A stretch of DNA of 64,000 bases from Flavobacteriales bacterium UBA4422 (GCA_002389645.1 DGQE01000034.1:66775-130774), one strand, 5' to 3'; positions 27,200 to 36,344 are shown, numbered from the stretch's first letter. The notes: a model not told the origin generated them from the letters alone. Translations and numbers: made by a program.

Positions 27200-30175
27200 A
27201 TGAAGGCTGCCGTCTTCTCACTTTTATTATTCACGATAAATACTCTTGCAGCACAAGAATATTGGCAACAAGAAGTTGACTATACTATTGATGTGGTGCT
27301 AGATGATTCAAGTCATGTGCTTCGTGGGTTCGAATCTGTCAACTACCTTAATAATAGTCCTGATACCCTAGATTTTCTCATTTTTCATTTATGGCCAAAT
27401 GCCTATTCAAGTAAACATTCTGCTCTCGCAAAACAGCTAACAAGAATGGGGCAGACAGATCTTTATTTTGCGTCTCGAGATGAGATGGGCGGTATTGACA
27501 GTTTAGCGTTTACATTAGATGGCCTTCCTTGTGTCTGGAAATACGACAAACAGAATATAGATATCTGCACCCTGCAATTAGAGAAAGCTTTACTTCCTAG
27601 AAAGAGTGTGAAAGTTGAAACTCCTTTTCGGGTTAAAATTCCATCAGGTAATATTTCGCGGCTTGGTCATATTGGAGAAAGCTATCAAATTACACAATGG
27701 TACCCAAAACCTGCAGTGTACGATCAATCAGGATGGCACGGAATGCCTTATTTAACCATTGGAGAGTTTTATTCTGAATTTGGATCGTTCGATGTAAAGA
27801 TTACGGTTCCTCAGAATTATACATTAGGAGCTACTGGTGATTTGCAAACACAATCTGAAGTTCAGCGACTAGACAGCTTGAATACAATTACTCGGCAATG
27901 GATAGATGAAAGGAAGAAAAACGACTCATGGAAGCAATTTGAGTCTGACCTAGACTTCCCGCTGAGCTCAGATCGATTTAAAACATTGCATTACAAACAA
28001 GAGAATGTACACGATTTTGCTTGGTTTGCAGACAAAAGGTTTCATGTGCTCAAGGGAAATGTTTTGCTTCCACACTCTGATCAAAGCGTTGACGTTTATA
28101 CAATGTTCACCAATAAAAAGGCTTCTTTGTGGAGTAGTAGCATCGAATACATGAAAGATGCGATCTTCTATTATTCACTTTGGAATGGTGACTATCCTTA
28201 TACGCAGGCTACAGCAATTGACGGTACTATTAGTGCTGGTGGTGGCATGGAGTACCCAAATGTGACGGTGATTGGTGATGCTCAATCATCGATTTCTTTG
28301 GAAACAGTTATAATGCACGAGGTTGGGCATAATTGGTTTTATGGAATCTTAGGAAGTAACGAGCGTGATTTTGCTTGGATGGATGAAGGTCTTAACAGTT
28401 ATAATGAACAGCGCTATTTAAGCACAAAGTACCCAAATGGTTATATGTTTTTTGGGGAACAATCTTCTAAGTTGTTTGATAGACTTGGACTCAGTGCTTA
28501 CGGTATGGAGGGTCTACACTACTTTTCTTACCTGGTTTCTGCTAGAGCCAATAAGGATCAGCCGTTAAGTCTTTCTTCTAATAAATTTTCGCCCATCAAT
28601 TATGGTACGATAGTATACTCAAAGAGTGCAGTGTTCTTTAATTACCTCCGTCATTATTTAGGTGATGAAAAAATGGATCAAGTAATGCATGATTATTTCG
28701 AAGAATTCAAGTTTAAGCACCCGCAGCCGGATGACTTCTTTGATGTGCTTGAACGAGAAACGGACGAGGAGTTCTCTTGGCTTCAAAATGAAGTATTACA
28801 GACGACATCGAAGTTAGATTATAAAATTGGTAGAGCCCGCAATGCTAGAACTGAGCCGAAGCTTTTAATAAAGAATCGAGGGTTTATTGCAGGGCCATTG
28901 CAGCTTGGGTTGTTCAAAGATGGTCAAATGAAAGATAGTATTTGGGTTGAGGGTTTCAAGAAAGATACCGTCATTCAAATCAAGAGTGGATATGATCGCG
29001 TAGAAATAGATCCGAATTGGATCATGCCTGAAGTAAAAAGAGATAATAACTATTCTAACATAACGGGCTTGCTCCCTAGAATTGAGCCTTTAGAACTTTC
29101 ATTTTTAGGGGAAATTGAAAACCCAAAAAAGAACCAAGTGTCCTGGTTACCTATTCTTTCTGCTAGTGTTCCAAATGGTCCAATGGTTGGGATTAGTTTC
29201 TACAATTCAATTCTACCTGTTAAGAAGTTTAACTACTTGATTACACCGATGTATGCGATAGGTGCAAATCAATTTGTCGGAGTTGGCGAGGCTTATTACA
29301 TGTTCACACCAACGTCTTCTTCATTTGAGTCGATAGATCTGGGACTGAAAGCAAAACGCTTTGTTCGTGATGCTACATTGCCAAATGATGATTTGAGTTT
29401 TTTACGCTTTGAGCCATACATTAGACTCGCGTTTCGCCCTGCAAGGTACAGCGGTTACTGGAGTCAAGAGCTGACATTCAGTTCTGTGATTACCTATAAT
29501 GATGTGCATGATGGTGTGAGGAAATTGACTGAACAGGCGGTTTTTAATAGGGTCAATTATTCAGCGGATTTTAAGCATCCAGCATTCAAATCTAATTTTT
29601 CCGTTGATGTTGAACAGTTTGACGAGTTTTTAAAAGCATCGATTGAGGTCAAGAACAGGTGGAGTATCACCAAAGAACTTCGTTTGCGTTCCAGATTTTT
29701 TGCAGGACACTTCCTTTATAATAATGCCACTGACCCGAAGTATAATTGGAGAATGGATGGGCAAACAGGAAGAAACGACTATGCTTTTGATGCCATGCTC
29801 ATAGATCGTAGTAAGTCAAATGCTTTGTTTGACAATCAATTTGTATCTAACCATGGCGCATTTAAAGTGCCTACGGCAAATGCAAGTTCTTTGTCTGGAT
29901 TGATGGCGTATAATGCAGAATTAAGCTTCGGAAAGTTGCCCATTGGTTTGTTTGGGGATCTAGGATATTCTGCAGAAGATGTGTTCGTGTCGGATGGAGG
30001 ATTGTATATATCATTGGTCAAAGAAATATTTAAAGTCTACTTCCCTTTGGTGTATTCGTCTAATATTCAATCGGAGATAGATGCAAATGGCTACAACTTC
30101 GGTGATTTAGTTCGTTTTCAAATCGACTTTAAAAAACTAAACTTATTGAACATTAGACGTAAATTAGACTTTTGA
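27200..30175 (+). CDS. M1 family metallopeptidase with a probable outer-membrane barrel C-terminus
   Basis: 991 residues from ATG 27200, which gives a signal peptide ending at LAAQ; a longer upstream start would run into the previous gene. The M1 catalytic site is complete: His373-Glu374-x-x-His377 and Glu396 (19 residues after the second His), with GGGMEYPNVT upstream as the exopeptidase-type loop. After about residue 650 the sequence changes to alternating strands rich in Tyr, Phe and Gly and ends in RKLDF, a C-terminal aromatic residue as in outer-membrane barrels. I infer a protease tethered to a barrel. It overlaps the next gene by 4 bases. Confidence 0.88.
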   Translation: MKAAVFSLLLFTINTLAAQEYWQQEVDYTIDVVLDDSSHVLRGFESVNYLNNSPDTLDFLIFHLWPNAYSSKHSALAKQLTRMGQTDLYFASRDEMGGIDSLAFTLDGLPCVWKYDKQNIDICTLQLEKALLPRKSVKVETPFRVKIPSGNISRLGHIGESYQITQWYPKPAVYDQSGWHGMPYLTIGEFYSEFGSFDVKITVPQNYTLGATGDLQTQSEVQRLDSLNTITRQWIDERKKNDSWKQFESDLDFPLSSDRFKTLHYKQENVHDFAWFADKRFHVLKGNVLLPHSDQSVDVYTMFTNKKASLWSSSIEYMKDAIFYYSLWNGDYPYTQATAIDGTISAGGGMEYPNVTVIGDAQSSISLETVIMHEVGHNWFYGILGSNERDFAWMDEGLNSYNEQRYLSTKYPNGYMFFGEQSSKLFDRLGLSAYGMEGLHYFSYLVSARANKDQPLSLSSNKFSPINYGTIVYSKSAVFFNYLRHYLGDEKMDQVMHDYFEEFKFKHPQPDDFFDVLERETDEEFSWLQNEVLQTTSKLDYKIGRARNARTEPKLLIKNRGFIAGPLQLGLFKDGQMKDSIWVEGFKKDTVIQIKSGYDRVEIDPNWIMPEVKRDNNYSNITGLLPRIEPLELSFLGEIENPKKNQVSWLPILSASVPNGPMVGISFYNSILPVKKFNYLITPMYAIGANQFVGVGEAYYMFTPTSSSFESIDLGLKAKRFVRDATLPNDDLSFLRFEPYIRLAFRPARYSGYWSQELTFSSVITYNDVHDGVRKLTEQAVFNRVNYSADFKHPAFKSNFSVDVEQFDEFLKASIEVKNRWSITKELRLRSRFFAGHFLYNNATDPKYNWRMDGQTGRNDYAFDAMLIDRSKSNALFDNQFVSNHGAFKVPTANASSLSGLMAYNAELSFGKLPIGLFGDLGYSAEDVFVSDGGLYISLVKEIFKVYFPLVYSSNIQSEIDANGYNFGDLVRFQIDFKKLNLLNIRRKLDF

Positions 30176-30924
30176 AAACACTAGGCTCAAATATTTACTT
30201 CGCGTCAGACTTTCACCTGAATTCCTTTGCGGACAAATCCAACCCACATGAACGTGAAAAAAAGATTGTGCGATGGTTAGACTCCATTATTGATGATTGT
30301 GCTGAATTATACTTGCTAGGAGACATCTTCGACTTTTGGTTCGAATACAAGCATGTAGTTCCTAAGGGAGGAGTGAGGTTATTGGGTAAACTTGCCGAAT
30401 TTGGAGATCGCGGTATTCCAATTCATATATTCACTGGAAACCATGACGTATGGATGTTTGGATATTTTACTGATGAATTTGGAGCTGTTATTCATACAAA
30501 GCAGATCGTCAGGGAGTGGAATGGTAAAAAGTTTATGATTGGACATGGTGATGGACTAGGTCCAGGAGATCATGGTTATAAGGTGATTAAGGCTGTGTTT
30601 ACTAATGGTTCGGCACAGAGACTGTTTGCGTTTTTACATCCTTTTATCGGTGTTTCTCTTGCTACCTTCTTTTCTAAAACAAGTCGTGAATCCACAGGAC
30701 ATAAGGATCAAATATTCTTGGGCGATAAAGAGTATTTAATACAGTATATCAAGGATGTTTTGCGCTCTGAGCATTACGATTATTTCATCTTTGGACATAG
30801 GCATCTTGTGATAGATGAAAAAATAGGGAATGCTCGATATATTAATCTTGGAGAGTGGTTTTCAACCTGTAATTATGCAAAGTTCGATGGCCAAGAATTA
30901 TATCTTCAACCCTTCGAGAGCTGA
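30172..30924 (+). CDS. lpxH: UDP-2,3-diacylglucosamine diphosphatase (LpxH-type metallophosphoesterase)
   Basis: Calcineurin-like phosphoesterase, 250 residues, that most likely makes lipid X in lipid A synthesis. All metal-site blocks are present: SDFHL, GDIFDFWFEY, GNHD, GHGDG and GHRH. The start codon is TTG overlapping the previous stop (TTGA); the first motif follows at residue 10, so no later start is possible. It shares the window with lpxK. Its 3' end overlaps the convergent GAPDH gene by 19 bases. LpxH and close relatives cannot be told apart with certainty from sequence reading. Confidence 0.85.
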   Translation: MKTLGSNIYFASDFHLNSFADKSNPHEREKKIVRWLDSIIDDCAELYLLGDIFDFWFEYKHVVPKGGVRLLGKLAEFGDRGIPIHIFTGNHDVWMFGYFTDEFGAVIHTKQIVREWNGKKFMIGHGDGLGPGDHGYKVIKAVFTNGSAQRLFAFLHPFIGVSLATFFSKTSRESTGHKDQIFLGDKEYLIQYIKDVLRSEHYDYFIFGHRHLVIDEKIGNARYINLGEWFSTCNYAKFDGQELYLQPFES

Positions 30925-31916
30925 TTCATTTTAAATACAAGATCAGCTAATCTATTAGAATAACCCCATTCGTTGTCATACCAGCTCACGACTTTTATCA
31001 TTTTTCCCAATACTGATGTCAACTGAGCATCGAAAATTGAAGAGTGGGGATTATCGATTATATCTCTAGATACAATAGGGTCTGTTGTATATTCTAATAT
31101 TCCTTTTAGCGAACCATTCGATGCGGCTTTAAATGCATCATTAATCTCATGAACCTCAGTATCTTCTTTCAGCATGCAAGTAAGATCTGTCAATGATCCG
31201 TTTGGTACAGGAACACGAATACCTGCTCCTCCAATATGGCCCTCAAGATGAGGGAATATTTTTGTGAGAGCTTTCGCTGCTCCAGTAGTCGTTGGGACGA
31301 TACTTTCTGATGCAGACCGCCCTCTTCGCCAATCTTTATGAGGGGCATCATGAAGTCTCTGATCTGATGTGTACGAATGAACAGTAGAAATGTATGCCTC
31401 TTGGATGCCCCAATTTTCTGATAATACCTTAATCAATGGAGCAGCGCTATTTGTGGTGCATGATGCATTTGAAACAATGATATCATCCTTTGTCAATAAA
31501 TGATCATTTACTCCAATGACTATCGATTTGGTTTCAGCATCATCTGCAGGAGCTGAGATGATAACTGAACGAGCACCGGCATCTATGTGCTTTTGAGCTT
31601 GCTTTCTTGATTTGAAGTGTCCAGTAGCTTCTATAACATAGTCAATCTTCATCTCTCGCCATGGCAAACGAGAAGGGTCCTTCTCATTGAATACTTTGAC
31701 TGGAGTTCCATCAATTATTATTTCATTTTGAAGTGAGTCAACTACTCCATTAAATCTACCGTGAACACTATCATACTTGAGTAGATGCGCAAGGTTGGGG
31801 GCTTCTGCTAGATCATTAATAGCAATGATTTCTATTTCGGGATAATTCTGTGCCACACGTGTGAATGTTCTTCCAATTCTTCCAAAACCATTAATTGCTA
31901 TTCTCAATCGACTCAT
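30906..31916 (-). CDS. gap: Glyceraldehyde-3-phosphate dehydrogenase, type I
   Basis: Glycolytic NAD-linked dehydrogenase, 336 residues from the ATG at 31916, right before RIAINGFGRIGR; a longer frame adds 14 residues that do not fit the family. The catalytic Cys is in SNASCTTN and the His in TVHSYTSDQRLHD; Asp in AINDLAEAPN suggests NAD preference. The usual Cys four residues after the catalytic one is Ser here (CTTNS). TTTGAAKA and the C-terminal YDNEWGYSNRL are intact. It is read from its own promoter and converges with lpxH. A second GAPDH gene elsewhere in the genome is likely. Confidence 0.95.
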   Translation of the reverse strand: MSRLRIAINGFGRIGRTFTRVAQNYPEIEIIAINDLAEAPNLAHLLKYDSVHGRFNGVVDSLQNEIIIDGTPVKVFNEKDPSRLPWREMKIDYVIEATGHFKSRKQAQKHIDAGARSVIISAPADDAETKSIVIGVNDHLLTKDDIIVSNASCTTNSAAPLIKVLSENWGIQEAYISTVHSYTSDQRLHDAPHKDWRRGRSASESIVPTTTGAAKALTKIFPHLEGHIGGAGIRVPVPNGSLTDLTCMLKEDTEVHEINDAFKAASNGSLKGILEYTTDPIVSRDIIDNPHSSIFDAQLTSVLGKMIKVVSWYDNEWGYSNRLADLVFKMNQLSKG

Positions 31917-31937
31917 TTTCAAGTAATCTTCTTTGGT

Positions 31938-31945
31938 CAAAGGTA
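31938..31945 (-). promoter_or_regulatory. -7 element upstream of gap
   Basis: On the minus strand TACCTTTG, an exact TAnnTTTG match, ending 21 bases before the gap ATG. No TTG is found at the proper -33 spacing. Confidence 0.5.
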
Positions 31946-31954
31946 TGTGTGTAA

Positions 31955-31984
31955 ACAAAAACGGACTCCATTGAGGAGCCCTTT
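31955..31984 (-). terminator. Terminator after the T9SS propeller gene
   Basis: On the minus strand GGGCTCC pairs with GGAGTCC (one G-U) around TCAAT, followed by GTTTTTGTTT. It lies about 25 bases after the stop of the large T9SS protein and just before the gap promoter. Confidence 0.7.
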
Positions 31985-32005
31985 CTTTTAAAATCTTGAC
32001 TTATA

Positions 32006-35000
32006 CTATTTAATCACAAGGAACTTAGAACTTTGTCTATTTCCTCCTGACGTTATGGTAGCGAAATAGGATCCAGACTTCATTGTTATAGTATTAAACG
32101 TAAGCGTGTTCTGACCGCTACTAACACGTTCTGACCAAGCTTTAACTTGACGACCATTGATGTCGTAAATTACAATGTCAACCTGATCAGAATTAGCTGC
32201 TTCAAACGAAATCCTTCCTTCAGACTGAATAGGGTTAGGGTAGATCTTGAAATCAGAAATGAACTTTTCAGAACTTGGAACATCACCAAATTCCGGGGTT
32301 CCAACTAACTTTTCAGAAGTAGATTGCCAGAAACCTCTTCCGAAAGACCCAACATAAAGCACTCCTGAATTTGAAGCTTCTTCTCTTGTCAATTGTTGCT
32401 GCCTGATAGCGTACGTAGGAACATATCCGTTTTCATTGGTTTCGTCACTCCAAGCAACACTTCCTGCCGTTATATCCTCAGTAGCCCAAATTCCAAATTC
32501 TGTACCTAATATGACCATATTAGGATCATTGAGGTTGAAAGTAGCAGCATAGATTGGCATTGGTGCTAAATTCCCGTGAACGTTTCTAAAGGTTGGATTA
32601 GCTGATAATGCATTTTCAGAGTATTGAACACGATTTGATCCACCATATCCCCCGGCAGAAACAATAAGCCTATTGTTGTCGTTTGGATCTAGATTGATTC
32701 CTGTTACACCTCCAGCCCCAACATTTAAGATAGTTTCAACTGTCAATTTATTGTCAGCGTCTTCTTGGGTATATACATCTCGTAAGCCAGTTACTCTTCT
32801 AAGTGTTCCTGAAGAGTTTCCGATAAACGCTACATTTCCATCTTTCGATACCTCAACAAAAGTTGGACTTCCGCTAATTCCTTCAATTCCAATTGCATCT
32901 GGAGCCGCTTCTTGAGCGTTTAAAACATTTCTATAAAAGCGTATTCCTCCTCCTGCAGTTGCTTCACCAGTGCTAAAAAGGTAAGACTGAACAGGATCTT
33001 GAACTTTAATTACATCTCCTGGGTTCAGCGCGTTTTCCAACCTATGTTCAAAAGTGTAAGCACCTTGAAGAGAGTTCAAATTTTCACTTTCCAATACTAA
33101 AATCGAATTGGCTGAATATCGCTCGTCATAGCTTACGAAAACATTCGAGTTTTCAGTTGGAGCAACGTCAAAAGTCACGGACACATCTATTGAATTATCA
33201 TTGTTAAAGGTTACTGTGCCTTCTCCATCTCCTATTAACTCTCCTGGGTTAGATGGATCAATAGTTAAGGTTTGACCACTGGACCTTACCTCAATGCTGT
33301 TTTGAATTACTCTAGCAGATTCTTGAAGAGGTGAAAAACTCTCATTGAAATTTCTTACTATACCATTTCCTGAAGCAATAGCGAACTCTGTTCTTTCAAC
33401 AGAGAATATCACAGAGTCTTTACTCGTCAAATCGTTGCTGTTTTCCCATAGTTTTACCACTGTGTGAAAAGGGCCACCAGAATTCATTTCACTAAAAAGC
33501 AAGAAAGGAGGTTGTGTTTGAGTGTTCGCGGTTGATAAATCAGTTCTAACCACTAAACCATTCTGAGAAGACGCAAATGCTATATCCATTTGCTGAGATG
33601 CATCACTCAAAATGCCGTCATTACCAAACACTTGGTAACCTATTAAACCATCATTTTCATTTTCACCTAACACAACTAATGTCCCATTATCTTGAGAACC
33701 ACCAAACACTGCTCCACCGCCATTAAAGTGACTTACAGCATAAAACTGTGTTGTGATAAAGCCTTTATTAAGACCTTGCCATGTCGAACCGCGATTTTCA
33801 GTTTTGGATATTCCTCCGTCAGAAGTCACATACATTCTTCTTCTGTCGTTAGGACTGTTATAAAAATAATGTTTGTCAGCATGAACGTAAACGGGACTGA
33901 CATCTTGGAACGGAGGGGCTCCTCCTTCAGTTGCTACTCTGGTTAAAGAACCGTCAAATCTCCAAAGGGTGATACCGCCTATGAATAGTGTTCCAGGATC
34001 TGTGGCAGAAACTCCAATTGCAGCATCATACACACCTTGGCACCTGCCATTTTGCCCCATAGGAGTGAAATCATCATGAGGCTCAAGAATTTTTGAAAAT
34101 GATACACCTCCATTGGTGGATCTGTAAATTGCACTTAAACAGGCAGAACCATCAATAAACATTACATAGATGTAGTCTGCATCTGTTGGCGAAATTGCTA
34201 AACATGTTCTTGTTCCGCTAGCTTGAAGACCAGTTGGAACATTACTGAAAACAAATTCAGAATTCGCGTCATCTTTTATAAAAACTCTACCTCCGTAATA
34301 CGATACGATAACCTTTCCACTCTTGGTAATTGCAACATCAGCACATTTATCATTTACGTTAAAGGTTTGATTTGGATCAGTGTATACTGGGTTTTCCCAA
34401 GAAATACCGCCATCTTCAGAATACATTAATCCCCTTTCTGTAGCGGCATAAATGTGTCCTTCTAGCGTAGTTCTAATTCTATTGACAGCTATCCAAGATT
34501 CACCACTTTCAGCGTATCGATTGTCAGGAGCAGTGCTGGAGAGATGTTGGAATGTCAAACCTTCATCTTCTGAAACATACATTCCGTATCCTGGCCAAGG
34601 TACACGGGCTGTGTTAGCAAATGCATCAAAGCTGCATCCAGTGCCCACATAAATCTTTTTATTTACTGTGTCTTGATGGATACTCGAAATCATTGCAGAA
34701 GATGAGTCAAGATTATTGAACTGGTTGTGAGGTTGCCAATTTCCACCGCCATTATAGCTTACCCATAAACCCCCTGAAACACCTCCTGAATAGAGAGTGT
34801 CAGGCTTCCCAATTAATTCAATTATTGCTCTAGTTCTACCACCAACATTATCAGGGCCTCTCATAGCAAACTCCAAACCTATTTCGCCAGCTCTTGAAGC
34901 CCTTTGGTTTATCATCGACTTTGCTTGAAGGCGCGACATTGGATTAAATTCTCCCGTGTTCACATCTACTTGAGCCCATTCCATTATGTTGGGTTCAGAT

Positions 35001-35116
35001 TCGTTGACAATCTCGACTCTCTCAGAATATTGTTTTTTAGCTGAGCTGTAAAACCCTGATATTAGAGCTATTCCAACTATCGCAGTGAAGCTGGGTAAAA
35101 GTATTTTTTTAATCAT
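32006..35116 (-). CDS. T9SS-exported beta-propeller protein with type A sorting domain
   Basis: 1036 residues. The N-terminus has a hydrophobic signal (about residues 4-24). From about residue 70 to 480 there are repeated blade-like segments with S-x-D-x-G-x-S/T-W character (SEDGGISWENP, VSEDEGLTFQHL, TSDGGISKTENRGSTWQGLN), as in BNR/VPS10-like propellers; more blade-like repeats occur near residue 820-920. The last 80 residues are a type A T9SS sorting domain: DFKIYPNPIQSEGRISFE through YDINGRQVKAW to GSYFATITSGG and a final KFLVIK. It should be secreted and probably surface-attached. The ligand or enzymatic role is unknown. Confidence 0.88.
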   Translation of the reverse strand: MIKKILLPSFTAIVGIALISGFYSSAKKQYSERVEIVNESEPNIMEWAQVDVNTGEFNPMSRLQAKSMINQRASRAGEIGLEFAMRGPDNVGGRTRAIIELIGKPDTLYSGGVSGGLWVSYNGGGNWQPHNQFNNLDSSSAMISSIHQDTVNKKIYVGTGCSFDAFANTARVPWPGYGMYVSEDEGLTFQHLSSTAPDNRYAESGESWIAVNRIRTTLEGHIYAATERGLMYSEDGGISWENPVYTDPNQTFNVNDKCADVAITKSGKVIVSYYGGRVFIKDDANSEFVFSNVPTGLQASGTRTCLAISPTDADYIYVMFIDGSACLSAIYRSTNGGVSFSKILEPHDDFTPMGQNGRCQGVYDAAIGVSATDPGTLFIGGITLWRFDGSLTRVATEGGAPPFQDVSPVYVHADKHYFYNSPNDRRRMYVTSDGGISKTENRGSTWQGLNKGFITTQFYAVSHFNGGGAVFGGSQDNGTLVVLGENENDGLIGYQVFGNDGILSDASQQMDIAFASSQNGLVVRTDLSTANTQTQPPFLLFSEMNSGGPFHTVVKLWENSNDLTSKDSVIFSVERTEFAIASGNGIVRNFNESFSPLQESARVIQNSIEVRSSGQTLTIDPSNPGELIGDGEGTVTFNNDNSIDVSVTFDVAPTENSNVFVSYDERYSANSILVLESENLNSLQGAYTFEHRLENALNPGDVIKVQDPVQSYLFSTGEATAGGGIRFYRNVLNAQEAAPDAIGIEGISGSPTFVEVSKDGNVAFIGNSSGTLRRVTGLRDVYTQEDADNKLTVETILNVGAGGVTGINLDPNDNNRLIVSAGGYGGSNRVQYSENALSANPTFRNVHGNLAPMPIYAATFNLNDPNMVILGTEFGIWATEDITAGSVAWSDETNENGYVPTYAIRQQQLTREEASNSGVLYVGSFGRGFWQSTSEKLVGTPEFGDVPSSEKFISDFKIYPNPIQSEGRISFEAANSDQVDIVIYDINGRQVKAWSERVSSGQNTLTFNTITMKSGSYFATITSGGNRQSSKFLVIK

Positions 35117-35247
35117 AATTCTGTTATTTCTCTGTTTCCAAAAACGAGGTGCAATTTATATAAAAAACATCCTTTTATTAAGACAAAATAAAAGTAAGAG
35201 TGTTCAAATTAGAAAACGGCTAGTTATCAATGTTTTGCGGCAGAACT

Positions 35248-35991
35248 TTAGAGGAAACGCCTTCCAAAGTGGAAAGAAAGGTATAGCGTTACAAAAAATT
35301 GGTCGTTGTACGTTTTTGCTAAAATCGGAATCTCTTTTCCAAAGGCATCGAAGGTTGAACCTATTTCTAAACTTTTTATGTCTTCATCATTTCCAGAGTA
35401 TTCGAAATTCAGAGCGAACTTGGTGTGTATACCTGGGAATATTCTTGTTTCATCAACACCTAATAGGTAAGAGGCTCTTCCGTAGATGAAAGTTTGAGTA
35501 CTGTGCTTGTCGTAATCATAGCGCTCTGTAGCCTGTGTGCCTGAGGGGTCATTATAAAGCACATTGATATATATTGGCTTTGCAAAGGCCAAAGTTGGGC
35601 CGAATAGAAAAAAGTAACTTACTCGAACCCCTCTCTTGACTTCCTTATCATACAACGTTTTTTGCCATCCAAATGAATTTCGTAAGAAGAAGACAGAATT
35701 GAGTTTTCCTTCGAAATAAGACTGGGTGCCGTTATCGATTTTAAACTGCTTAGGATGGTTTACGTTCAGTACCTCTACGTTGTAAATTTTGTTTGAAAAC
35801 CCCGTTTGTCTCCATCCTCTCCTGTAATAAACACCGTAACCTCGGGTATGGGCATATCCACCATACATATTCATTGTTCTGTAGAACCCTCTTTTTTCAA
35901 TAGGATTTCCTGCATCTTTCTGGGAGGTCAATGTGTTTGAAGTTCCAATTAGAAGGATGAAGAGTAATATGTATCTAAAGCTACTGAGCAC
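35248..35991 (-). CDS. Probable outer-membrane barrel protein, function unknown
   Basis: 247 residues. The start is GTG (no ATG is available before the signal peptide), followed by a hydrophobic stretch and a cleavage-like LTSQ at about residue 24. The rest is rich in Tyr, Phe, Arg and Gly in alternating patterns and ends FVTLYLSFHFGRRFL, fitting a small outer-membrane beta-barrel. I do not recognise a named family. A -7 element lies 5 bases before the start. The gene is 131 bases from the T9SS propeller gene and may or may not be cotranscribed with it. Confidence 0.75.
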   Translation of the reverse strand: MLSSFRYILLFILLIGTSNTLTSQKDAGNPIEKRGFYRTMNMYGGYAHTRGYGVYYRRGWRQTGFSNKIYNVEVLNVNHPKQFKIDNGTQSYFEGKLNSVFFLRNSFGWQKTLYDKEVKRGVRVSYFFLFGPTLAFAKPIYINVLYNDPSGTQATERYDYDKHSTQTFIYGRASYLLGVDETRIFPGIHTKFALNFEYSGNDEDIKSLEIGSTFDAFGKEIPILAKTYNDQFFVTLYLSFHFGRRFL

Positions 35992-35996
35992 TTTTC

Positions 35997-36030
35997 CAAA
36001 ATTATCAAATAATCACCGAGATAAGATCAA
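35997..36030 (-). promoter_or_regulatory. Promoter of the 247-residue barrel gene
   Basis: On the minus strand TTG (36030-36028), a 23-base spacer, then TAATTTTG (36004-35997), an exact TAnnTTTG. The -7 box ends 5 bases before the GTG start, so a leaderless message is predicted. Confidence 0.6.
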
Positions 36031-36162
36031 TTATCGGTTGTAAACCTATAACATGTAAGCTTTGACGATTCATTGTACTTTAAGGAAAGTCACAAAGAGT
36101 CAAAATGTTCATTGAGAACTATTTTGAAAAGAAAAATTGGCAATGCGTTAAATCGCAGTCAA

Positions 36163-36294
36163 TTATGCACTTGCTTCTACGCACTCTGAAGAATCAGTAG
36201 CGCCATATGCAGGACAGGTTTCATGTGTCTTACAAGAGCTGATAGAAGCAACTAGTAGCAAAGTAGCGAACGCAATTATGGTAACTTTATTCAT
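36163..36294 (-). CDS. Small lipoprotein with CPAYG motif
   Basis: 43 residues from the ATG at 36294; the longer open frame upstream is not convincing. A hydrophobic signal (residues 3-17) ends in ISSC, a lipobox with Cys21, leaving a mature peptide of about 23 residues containing CPAYG and acidic residues. I recall similar very short secreted or lipidated peptides with CPAYG in many Bacteroidota, with no known function. It is transcribed away from ung and has a -7 element 42 bases upstream. Confidence 0.75.
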   Translation of the reverse strand: MNKVTIIAFATLLLVASISSCKTHETCPAYGATDSSECVEASA

Positions 36295-36336
36295 TTGATA
36301 GATGTTGAAGAAATCAAACAGATTTCCAAGATTCTT

Positions 36337-36344
36337 CAAAGTTA
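36337..36344 (-). promoter_or_regulatory. -7 element upstream of the small lipoprotein gene
   Basis: On the minus strand TAACTTTG, an exact TAnnTTTG match, 42 bases before the ATG of the 43-residue lipoprotein. No convincing -33 TTG. Confidence 0.45.

Noticed and set aside
35085..35489. 134-residue plus-strand frame crossing the 5' end of the T9SS gene and the 3' end of the barrel gene
   Set aside because: Composition is not protein-like, it overlaps two supported genes on the other strand and it has no promoter.
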